Part shown: in pieces, positions 1-6,386 of the stretch
Position numbering within the stretch: the first letter of the stretch is position 1
How the letters are laid out: the number at the start of each line of letters is the position of its first letter
Origin: Spirochaetia bacterium
Lineage (GTDB): Bacteria; Spirochaetota; Spirochaetia; Treponematales; Breznakiellaceae
Assembly: GCA_025997655.1 (NCBI GenBank)
Contig: BNUW01000124.1
Location: 1-7,217 of the forward strand
DNA: 7,217 bases
Reading direction: 5' to 3'
The notes under the pieces: generated by a model
The model's database searches: none
The model's input: only the letters and a program-made list of their open reading frames with translations
Told to the model about the DNA's origin: nothing
Position numbers and translations under genes: made by a program

Positions 1-206
1 GTTCGTCCCTTTAGAGCAGGAATCCAAGCAGGCCGTACCCGGTTGGACATATCATAGCAATGAGTCTTCCCAATAGTATGCCCGGTGGGCCAACTTATTC
101 CGGACATAGGGGGATTTGTCATAATCCCAGAACCGTTCCAGAAAATCGGTGAACAGGACATTCCCTTTCCCGGCCTTGATAACAGGGATGTCAACAAGTT
201 CCTGCG
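1..206 (-). pseudogene. Frameshifted fragment resembling a tyrosine recombinase (phage integrase), partial at left edge
   Basis: Reading the minus strand below the res stop, one frame gives a peptide containing QELVDIP, then FLERFWDYDKSPYVRNKLAH, and then stops at TGA (52-54). Moving one base at about 81-86 restores a sensible continuation, GHTIGKTHCYDMSNRV, which stays open to the left edge. The natural join is LAH-GHTIGK, so one extra base appears to have entered the run CCCACCGGGC. The pattern FWDYxxSPYVxxKLAHGHxIxxxHC resembles, from memory, the N-terminal core-binding part of tyrosine recombinases in spirochaete mobile elements; no catalytic Arg or Tyr lies inside the window. There is no start codon with a ribosome binding site, so this looks like a remnant fused to the end of the res region. 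The frameshift is seen directly; the family assignment is inference. Confidence 0.5.
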
Positions 207-248
207 CTTGAGTCCTACAAATTCAAAAATATAGGGATTGCGAATAAT
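207..248 (-). other. Possible 14-residue scrap of a YhcG/DUF1016-type nuclease, overlapping the end of res in another frame
   Basis: In a frame different from that of res, these bases encode IIRNPYIFEFVGLK. This resembles the DPYxxEFLGL signature at the start of the PD-(D/E)XK nuclease domain of YhcG/DUF1016 proteins, which often sit beside R-M genes. It lies exactly between the last Res-like residues and the recombinase-like fragment. The peptide is very short, so chance similarity is possible. Confidence 0.22.
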
Positions 249-2868
249 CATATTTGGCGTTATGTTCAGACGCATAGCCACACCACGTAACAGCCGCTTT
301 TTTCTTGTTTTGAACTTCCGGTGAAGCTATCTGATTTTCCGCCTTTGTTTCTATCATATAGATTTTATCGGTAGTTTCAGCGACAAAATCCGGGACATAT
401 TCAAGGTTTTGATTTCCAAGTTGGTAAAAAATTTGGAACTGGCCTTTTGCAGGTTTGAGCCATTTAATGCTTTCCTGTTCAATGATAACCGAAAATCGCC
501 TTTCAGTATCAGAATCAAATTTCATTGCGGGGTATAAACACTTGGTAAAACCGTTGAATATAATTTTACCGATTTTTGACTTATCAAAGGTAGTACTGCG
601 GAAATTAAGCGGTTTAACTCCTTCTTCCGCAGTAAAAGCAATTTCTTTTAATGGCGTAAAACCTTTGCTTACTTTTATATCGAAGTCCGATGTAGTTTCA
701 GTCTGGTGATCCAGCATTTGAGCGTGAATGAAACCAGCAAGCTGTTTTTGGTGAAACAAAACTACGTTTCTTGTATCCTCAACTGTTTTAAGATATGTTC
801 CTAAATGCTTAATAAGCTGGGTACTTAAATCATATAACAAGTCACTTTGGTCATCATAGGAAATATCTTCATAGTTAATCAAACCCCTTACCAGATAGTT
901 CTCTAACCGTTCCTCAAGTTCTGCGTGAGCAGAACAGGTATCTTCCCTGATAGAAGAAAGAATTTCCTGATTATTAGTACGCAAATGCTGGATAAGTAAA
1001 TCCCGGCTTACCGGCTGGTATCGTATCCCACTACAGTCTAATTTGAAGCTGCCATAACCGATATTGATATTATTTTTAGGGATTACCAAAATACAGGGAA
1101 TATCAATCGTACCGGCAATCATGGCGCGGGCTGTTTCGCAGGCGATTCTTTGATAATCAAGTTCTTCATCGGAAACTACGTTTCCGCCTATCCCGGGTAA
1201 GTCGCTCTGTTCTCCCCCATAAATAGCTTGGGCCTCAGCGAGTATTGATTCCATTGCATCATCTGAAACTGCATAGGTTAAAGAGGGGGCAGAATCCCGA
1301 TGTTGAATTGCGGCAACTACCGCCTGAGCAAATTTCTGTTCGGCCGGTTTCTTAAACAGAGGAGTTACCGAATCCGTCACCGCTCTAGGAGAACTGGAGG
1401 AAGGGGGTTGTAACTTCACCAGAAAACTTGAGGAGGTGACTATGGCTTTCAATTTTTGAGAATCGGCATCTTTATCAAGATACACTGCTTTCAAGTGGAT
1501 TTGTGAATCCGGGCGATTGGCCTCATCAACAATTTCCTGAAACTTGTCATGGGCAATTATGTTAAGCCGGTCTATTGTTGTCACACCTGTCCGCTTTCCG
1601 TACGGCAGCCTAAGACCACGCCCTATGGATTGCTCTACCAGAGTACGGGCATTGGCAGCCCGTAAGGGAACAATGGTATAGAGGTTGGTTACGTCCCAAC
1701 CCTCCTTTAGCATGTTGACATGGATTACAATTTCCGTAGGTTCATCGTTCTTCTCTACTGATAGGAGCCTTTCTACATTTTCTTCTTTTTCCTCTCCCCG
1801 CTGGCTTGAATCAACCTGTATTACCTTGTCCTTATAATTGCCGTTAAAGAAGTCATTACCTTCAATCAGCTTTTTTAATTCGGCGGCATGGGTCGTATCG
1901 GGTGCTATGACAAGTACAAAATGTTTAACGATATTCTTTCCATTTTGCCGGGCATAGGTTTCAAGTTCGACCTTTGTCGCTTCGTGAACACGAATAGCGT
2001 CTTCAAGTTTGATTCGCTCCAGTTGTTCCTGGGTAAATTGGGAAGCGATAAAGTTCTTCTTGGTAACAACCGCCGGTTCCTTTACATAACCGTCTTCCAT
2101 TGCCTTTGAAAAGGGATATTCGTATATGACATTTTTGAAAAAAACCGGCCCTTTCGTTGATTCCGTAAACGGCGTGGCTGTTAATTCAAGGCCAAGAATT
2201 AGGTTAAGATCGTTCAGGGCTTTTATACCTGCGGATGCCCGGTAACGGTGAGATTCATCCATCAATAGCACTAAGTCAGGCAAGCCTGAGAGGTATTCAA
2301 AATAACTTTGCCCGATATATTCAGAAAAGCGTTTTATCCGGGGAGCATTCCCGCCCCGAACCTCGCTGTCGATTTTTGAAATATTAAAAATATTGATATG
2401 AATGCCGGTAAATATTAATTGGCTGCTGCGGACATCAATGCCGGATTCATAGTTATCCCCGGTAATAATAAGCGGCGGGTTAACTACATATTCAGACAAT
2501 CCCTTGAAGACATACTTTGGGGTATTGGGGGTAAAATCGTCTATCAGTTTGTTATAGATGGTCAGATTCGGCGCAAGGACAAAAAAATTATTGATATGTT
2601 TGCTTAAATGAAGATAGGTTATAAATGCGCCCATAAGGCGGGTTTTACCAACACCGGTGGCAATGGCAAAGCAAAGGGACGGAAAATTTCGTTCAAAATC
2701 GGTAACCGAAGGGAATTCGCTTTGTATTGTTGAACACCGTTCCTGCAAGCCGGCGTCTTTGTCCAGAGAAATAATATCGGTAATACGAGCAAGAATTTCA
2801 AGGCTTTCGGTTAAGGGGCGGCGCAGACTCAAGCGGCCTGAAATAGAGTTTACCAGTTTATCGGTCAT
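223..2868 (-). CDS. res: Type III restriction enzyme Res subunit (SF2 helicase plus PD-(D/E)XK nuclease), C-terminus apparently replaced
   Basis: The 881-residue product is the ATP-dependent translocase and endonuclease subunit of a type III R-M system. It acts in the cytoplasm in complex with Mod, cutting DNA when unmethylated sites are met. Visible motifs: Walker A/motif I ATGVGKTR (residues 70-77), motif II DESH (204-207), motif III TATP (230-233), motif VI EQSIGRGLR (412-420), a Pro/Ser linker (about 488-495), and a C-terminal nuclease core with PDF (826-828) and ETK (840-842). The ATG has AGGAAG six nt upstream and overlaps the preceding 39-codon gene by 11 nt. Relatives I recall continue after a WCxxAxxHxAxY segment with a stretch like GGKPWxYLLIPHD. 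Here the sequence departs after AKY (about residue 873) and stops eight codons later, at the start of foreign-looking scraps. The helicase and nuclease motifs are intact, so activity may survive, but folding of the last strands is uncertain. Confidence 0.93.
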   Translation of the reverse strand: MTDKLVNSISGRLSLRRPLTESLEILARITDIISLDKDAGLQERCSTIQSEFPSVTDFERNFPSLCFAIATGVGKTRLMGAFITYLHLSKHINNFFVLAPNLTIYNKLIDDFTPNTPKYVFKGLSEYVVNPPLIITGDNYESGIDVRSSQLIFTGIHINIFNISKIDSEVRGGNAPRIKRFSEYIGQSYFEYLSGLPDLVLLMDESHRYRASAGIKALNDLNLILGLELTATPFTESTKGPVFFKNVIYEYPFSKAMEDGYVKEPAVVTKKNFIASQFTQEQLERIKLEDAIRVHEATKVELETYARQNGKNIVKHFVLVIAPDTTHAAELKKLIEGNDFFNGNYKDKVIQVDSSQRGEEKEENVERLLSVEKNDEPTEIVIHVNMLKEGWDVTNLYTIVPLRAANARTLVEQSIGRGLRLPYGKRTGVTTIDRLNIIAHDKFQEIVDEANRPDSQIHLKAVYLDKDADSQKLKAIVTSSSFLVKLQPPSSSSPRAVTDSVTPLFKKPAEQKFAQAVVAAIQHRDSAPSLTYAVSDDAMESILAEAQAIYGGEQSDLPGIGGNVVSDEELDYQRIACETARAMIAGTIDIPCILVIPKNNINIGYGSFKLDCSGIRYQPVSRDLLIQHLRTNNQEILSSIREDTCSAHAELEERLENYLVRGLINYEDISYDDQSDLLYDLSTQLIKHLGTYLKTVEDTRNVVLFHQKQLAGFIHAQMLDHQTETTSDFDIKVSKGFTPLKEIAFTAEEGVKPLNFRSTTFDKSKIGKIIFNGFTKCLYPAMKFDSDTERRFSVIIEQESIKWLKPAKGQFQIFYQLGNQNLEYVPDFVAETTDKIYMIETKAENQIASPEVQNKKKAAVTWCGYASEHNAKYDYSQSLYF

Positions 2869-2977
2869 TTGTATCTTCCTTGTGTTCAGCCTGAATACGT
2901 TTCAGCTCTTTGTCAAAATCAGAGGCAGTTACCGAGGAATCCTCGGTAGCTGAATTTATTTGCAGTTGCTTCTTCAT
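2858..2977 (-). CDS. 39-residue small protein between mod and res
   Basis: A complete small gene: ATG at 2977, TAA ending at 2858. The product is short, charged and probably helical in its second half (segment DFDKELKRIQAEHKED at residues 20-35), with no membrane segment and no cysteines. A strong Shine-Dalgarno sequence (GGAGGA) sits only 3-4 nt before the ATG, and nothing else nearby would use it. Its stop overlaps the res start (ATGACCGATAA), so translation of res is probably coupled to it. I have a faint memory of comparable tiny ORFs between mod and res in similar clusters but cannot name a family. It may be a real subunit or regulator, or mainly a leader that delivers ribosomes to res. 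Existence as a translated ORF is well supported; its function is unknown. Confidence 0.72.
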   Translation of the reverse strand: MKKQLQINSATEDSSVTASDFDKELKRIQAEHKEDTNDR

Positions 2978-2980
2978 TCT

Positions 2981-2986
2981 TCCTCC
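2981..2986 (-). promoter_or_regulatory. Strong ribosome binding site of the 39-codon gene
   Basis: Minus-strand GGAGGA lies just upstream of the ATG at 2977-2975, with unusually short spacing. It is the best Shine-Dalgarno match in the mod-res gap and is the main reason to call the small gene. Confidence 0.65.
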
Positions 2987-3009
2987 AAAAAAATTAAGGC
3001 GAAAACTAA

Positions 3010-3075
3010 AAACCGCAGAGGACGCGGAGTTCGCGGAGGGTGATTTCTCTACGTCCTCAGCGCTCTCTGCGGTTT
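3010..3075 (-). repeat. Imperfect hairpin of 9-nt units (CGCNGAGNN) between mod and the 39-codon gene
   Basis: The outer arms are a perfect 11-bp inverted repeat, AAACCGCAGAG (3010-3020) with CTCTGCGGTTT (3065-3075), and partial pairing continues inward for roughly 19 more positions to a small loop near 3041-3045. Each arm consists of three 9-nt units of consensus CGCNGAGNN, so the element is both periodic and palindromic. One arm touches the mod stop codon. On the transcribed strand the hairpin is followed by TTTTTAGTTTT, so it could act as an intrinsic terminator or attenuator, lowering res expression relative to mod. It also looks like a dispersed intergenic repeat: CGCAGAGG-type units are common in many bacterial genomes. 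The structure is seen directly; its role is inference. Confidence 0.75.
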
Positions 3076-4702
3076 AAGATTCTGCCTCCTCTTCAAATAA
3101 TCCCGGCTGTTTTTTCACCGATTTTTTTGCTATCGGCAGGTTTTCAATCTGTAAGCTGTAATCATCATGCCCCCACTCGCATTTTGATAATACCGATGTG
3201 GGTATTTTTTTTATGGTCAGATTAGGAAATCCACCGGCGCGGGAACGAAACGCGGTACACATGACGAGAAGGGTTCGATTGTTCCCAACTTCATCGGAAA
3301 GTAAGGCAAGCTGGTCATGGGTAAGCTGAGCGGTGGTTACATAGATATAATCGTTTTCTGTTGATGTTCCATGCATCCAGTAGAGGGTGTCGGATGGCGC
3401 GTAGGTAAAGCCCCCCAGCTTGCAGACCGCTTCCGCAAGCATTTCCGGGTTATATTCTTTATTGATAATCCAGTTGTCCCATTTATCTTTTTGAAGCAGG
3501 GAAGGCGCTAACCGGTAATACCGGAAACCGCCGCCGCCCTTCCAGCCTGCGGCTTCGGTAATGCCGCCTGAGTCCTCGCCGTCGATTACCTTTTTTAGCC
3601 GGGGGATGATGTGGGTATGGCAGTGTTCGTCGAGTTCAATCATGATCCAGCGGCGGCCCATTTTGTGGGCTACCGCGCCGGTGGTGCCGGAACCGGCGAA
3701 GGAGTCGAGGACGATGTCGCCGGGGTTGGAACCAAGAGTGAGTATACGTTCAATTAAGCGTTCAGGTTTTGGTGTTTCAAAAACTGATTTTGAATTGAAT
3801 TCTTTAACTTCTTTTTTTGCGTCTTGATTGTGTCCAACCTCCGTATGTTTCCATATTGTTAGTGAAACGCTACCTTCTTTTACATCAGTCAAAAATCGTT
3901 TTATACGAGGCATGTTATTGCCATCAGGACCAAACCATATACGATTATCAGTTACTAATTCTTGAAATTTTTCTTTACTTACAGTCCAGGCTCGACTAGC
4001 AGGAGGATTATAAATCTTTCCAGAAGGTACCGTTATTGGGTAATCACAATTTTTATTGTATGTTCTAGCAGTCAAATCACTTGATGACCACACACCACGA
4101 GGATCGTTGTCAATATTTTTATAACGTGCATCCATTTCTTCAGAACGAGGTAAAAGATTCGGCCTCCACACGTCTTTATTCTTTGCATATACTATTATAA
4201 AATCATGGTTATCGGAAAGCCATTTTGCGTCATTTTGTGGCGAAAACTTTTTTTCCCAAATAACATTTGCAACAAAATTATTTCGTCCAAATATTTCATC
4301 TATCATTATTTTAAGATATGCCTGCTCGTTATCGTCTATTGAAATCCATATTGAGCCATCTTTAGCAAGTAACTTGTGCAACAACTCCATCCTGTCCCGC
4401 ATAAGCCCAAGCCATATTGAATGTTCTATGCCATCGTCATAATGTTCAAATGCGCTACCAGTATTGTAGGGCGGGTCTATGTAGATACATTTTACTTTGC
4501 CGGTAAATTCCTGTTCCAGGGCTTTGAGGGCGAGGAGGTTGTCGCCGAAGATGAGGCGGTTGTCGAAGAGGTCTTTTTTACCATGACGGGCTTTTGCGTG
4601 ATATGATTTTTAGTCGTCGGCAATGAGTATGCGCGGTTCGAGGCGGGGGCGGGTTTCTTTGCCTATCCAGGTTAGTTCTAGGCGTTGAGGGTTAGGGGGC
4701 AT
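3074..4702 (-). pseudogene. mod: Type III DNA adenine methyltransferase Mod, interrupted by an in-frame TAA at codon 31
   Basis: Beta-class N6-adenine methyltransferase subunit, which recognises the target site for both modification and restriction. From ATG 4702 the frame reads MPPNPQRLELTWIGKE and, at codon 31, hits TAA (4612-4610). The same frame then continues through KSYHAKARHG, NRLIFGDNLLALKALEQEF, the catalytic motif DPPYNTGSAFEHY (from codon 76) and, after the target recognition region, the AdoMet-binding motif DSFAGSGTTG (FAGSGTT at codons 335-341). The full frame is 542 codons, including the TAA. Relatives I recall have a segment like EDPEKSYHA here, so one change such as GAA to TAA would explain the stop. 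Start choice: GGAGG 9 nt upstream, and an 11-nt overlap with the preceding gene. The next in-frame ATG (4402) lies beyond DPPY, so the open piece 3074-4402 (442 residues) should be inactive alone. No ATG, GTG or TTG restart exists between the stop and DPPY. Nonsense mutation is the simplest reading; readthrough, suppression or a sequencing error are alternatives. Confidence 0.9.
4655..4702 (-). repeat. 48-nt direct repeat, copy 1 (first 16 codons of mod)
   Basis: The first 48 nt of mod match the first 48 nt of the 51-codon gene (6301-6348) at 46 of 48 positions, in the same orientation. Both differences are third-position (silent) changes. The two copies bracket the membrane-protein gene. Confidence 0.93.
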
Positions 4703-6188
4703 TGGTGATATCCTCCGCTGGATTACTTTGCTTTATTTCACTAACGGGTATTGTTTTGCCTTCTATCGTAATACATGAAATCACCTCAAGTAATCCACCT
4801 GTAAAAACACTATAAGAGAAAGGTTTAGGAGTATACTCTTTGCCATTTTTATCCAAAATTTTACCATCGGAATCAATCGTCAAACCAGTTGCTGCAATAA
4901 TATCGGCATTGCTTTCTTTTTTGCCATCGATAGTATCAAAAATATCATTGTTGTTTTTAAAATAGTCTTTGAGATGTTGTTGTGCTGAGAAAAATAATTT
5001 TATATCATCCATATAGTTTTTTTCTTTAACCAAATTAACGAAAAACTGTTTTGCATTATCATCGTCTTGTATTACATTGATTAATCTCTCCAATGATTGT
5101 TCAAGGTTTGTTTTGTCTTTTATGTAAAAGGACACCGTCAATTCTATCTTATTTTCAATAGACAGATTTTTGTCATTATAAATAATAAAATTCATTGTTT
5201 GCTCATCAAAACTGTCTCTTTTCATAAGAGTTTCAAACACCTTGTCAATCTTAAAATGATACATATCAGAGATAGTATCATTAAGTATTTGAGATAAAAA
5301 CATCGCAGGACATTTTTCGATAATAATTTCAGAGTATTGAGTGACGACACCATTTGACATAAGAAGGGATAATAACTGTTGTCCCAATTTAGGATCATTT
5401 ATGAGTTTTTTTTCAATAAATTGTTTTGTTTCGTTTGAATTATCGGCAACAATATATTGAAGTAATGTGTAAAACTTCATATCATATTCAGAATTATCAA
5501 AATGATTGCGAAGCAATTCAATAGTTTTTTTATAATTTAATAACAATAATGTATTTATTATTGTGCTTGTGTTTCCATAGAAATAAACATTTTGCGAACG
5601 TGAAAATTCTTGTAATAAAACTTTTTTTAAAATATCGTAATCATCTACATCTATCGCAGGGTTATTTGCAATGTGCTTTATTGCTTCACTCCGTTTTATC
5701 ATATCTTCAGAAAAGAAATCGGGAATACTTTTTGTATAGACATCCTTATAATAACGTTTAAATACAATATCAGGTGTTTCCTCGATTTCCTCAAGTAGTT
5801 TTTGTGCTTCATTTATTTTTGAAAGCGAGAAAAAACCAAAAACAATAGCAAATATTACAAGGGCGCATGAAAATAATGTTATTGAAGTGTCTAATTTTGA
5901 AATTGATTTTTCATACAGTTTTTCCATATTTGTAGTTATGGTGTCGTTTACTTCTTTTTCAATTTTAATAGCTGACTCTTCACCCCATACATAAATATTC
6001 GCAGGAATGATATTTCCTACTGTTCCAGAAATTATAAAAGTAGTAATAGCTGCGCAAAGAATAGATAAAATGGTTGCACACAAAATAAAGAAAAACGACG
6101 GTATGCTTATTATTATCTTTCCTTTTCTTTTCGGAAGAAAATACTTTTTTGAGTCGTTTTTATCTGTTGTAGCTTTATCGGTTCCCAT
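4692..6188 (-). CDS. Unrecognised 498-residue membrane protein with a helical cytoplasmic domain
   Basis: I do not recognise the family. The N-terminus is basic and hydrophilic (KKYFLPKRKGK), followed by a long hydrophobic segment (about residues 25-54), a roughly 47-residue loop containing an acidic/helical stretch, a second membrane segment (about 103-122), and a short Glu/Lys-rich coiled-coil-like helix (SLSKINEAQKLLEEIEE, 121-137). The next ~280 residues are helix-rich, with patterns that could be HEAT- or TPR-like repeats. The C-terminus holds a Gly/Asp/Lys turn-rich segment (LTIDSDGKILDKNGKEY, 436-452) and a probably beta-rich tail. No nuclease, ATPase or protease motif is visible. Positive charges before the first segment suggest both ends are cytoplasmic. 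The ATG has AAGGGG 7 nt upstream; the gene starts 4 nt after the 51-codon gene and overlaps mod by 11 nt. It is strongly AT-rich compared with mod and res, suggesting separate acquisition. Its place beside an ABC-type ATPase in an R-M operon makes a defence role plausible, such as a membrane effector, but this is inference. Confidence 0.85.
   Translation of the reverse strand: MGTDKATTDKNDSKKYFLPKRKGKIIISIPSFFFILCATILSILCAAITTFIISGTVGNIIPANIYVWGEESAIKIEKEVNDTITTNMEKLYEKSISKLDTSITLFSCALVIFAIVFGFFSLSKINEAQKLLEEIEETPDIVFKRYYKDVYTKSIPDFFSEDMIKRSEAIKHIANNPAIDVDDYDILKKVLLQEFSRSQNVYFYGNTSTIINTLLLLNYKKTIELLRNHFDNSEYDMKFYTLLQYIVADNSNETKQFIEKKLINDPKLGQQLLSLLMSNGVVTQYSEIIIEKCPAMFLSQILNDTISDMYHFKIDKVFETLMKRDSFDEQTMNFIIYNDKNLSIENKIELTVSFYIKDKTNLEQSLERLINVIQDDDNAKQFFVNLVKEKNYMDDIKLFFSAQQHLKDYFKNNNDIFDTIDGKKESNADIIAATGLTIDSDGKILDKNGKEYTPKPFSYSVFTGGLLEVISCITIEGKTIPVSEIKQSNPAEDITNAP
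4712..4716 (-). promoter_or_regulatory. Ribosome binding site that fixes the mod start
   Basis: GGAGG on the minus strand, 9 nt before ATG 4702-4700 and inside the last codons of the upstream gene. It supports 4702 rather than 4402 as the original start of mod. Confidence 0.7.
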
Positions 6189-6192
6189 TACA

Positions 6193-6348
6193 CTACCCCT
6201 TCAACTCTACCACAATTTTCTCAATATTTACTCGACGGTTGGTATGATGGCTTTTGCTTGAAATGCCGCGAAGGATACGGGGATCGAGGTGCGGATGGTT
6301 TTCTTTGCCGATCCAGGTTAGTTCTAGGCGTTGGGGGTTAGGGGGCAT
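6193..6348 (-). CDS. 51-residue small protein whose N-terminus duplicates that of Mod
   Basis: ATG at 6348, TAG ending at 6193. The first 16 residues (MPPNPQRLELTWIGKE) are identical to Mod. The next ten (NHPHLDPRIL against TRPRLEPRIL) are still clearly homologous, after which the sequences diverge (GISSKSHHTNRRV then NIEKIVVELKG). It ends well before any methyltransferase motif, so it cannot be an enzyme by itself. Its first ~36 codons are GC-richer than both neighbours, as in mod, while the tail is AT-rich like the next gene. The tail carries the ribosome binding site for the 498-residue gene, 4 nt away. Its own Shine-Dalgarno is weak (GGAG, 12 nt upstream). It may be a remnant of a second mod start left by insertion of the membrane gene, or a retained leader peptide, possibly one that competes for Mod contacts. 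Remnant or leader seems more likely to me. Confidence 0.6.
   Translation of the reverse strand: MPPNPQRLELTWIGKENHPHLDPRILRGISSKSHHTNRRVNIEKIVVELKG
6301..6348 (-). repeat. 48-nt direct repeat, copy 2 (first 16 codons of the 51-codon gene)
   Basis: Matches copy 1 at the start of mod at 46 of 48 positions. Recombination between the copies would remove the membrane-protein gene and place mod directly behind the ATPase gene, keeping the mod frame from its ATG. Confidence 0.93.
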
Positions 6349-6386
6349 AATAGATTAGCACTCCGGTAATACAACTACAGCCAAAT

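Noticed and set aside
3074..4402. Methyltransferase starting at ATG 4402 as the true gene
   Set aside because: It would lack DPPY, and clear Mod sequence continues in frame upstream to a good ribosome binding site and ATG at 4702.
455..4606. Plus-strand open frames of 60-98 codons opposite res and mod
   Set aside because: They lie wholly opposite strongly recognisable minus-strand coding sequence, lack good ribosome binding sites and show no recognisable protein features.
4610..4612. Alternative genetic code in which TAA is read as an amino acid
   Set aside because: TAA is used as the natural end of mod, the membrane-protein gene, the ATPase gene and the 39-codon gene, so general recoding would disrupt them. 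No known bacterial code reassigns TAA alone.
3074..4702. Phase-variable mod controlled by a simple repeat tract
   Set aside because: Many type III mod genes switch by slippage in repeats, but I see no tetra- or pentanucleotide array or long homopolymer near the start. The longest runs are short T and G tracts, and the break is a stop codon and not a frameshift.
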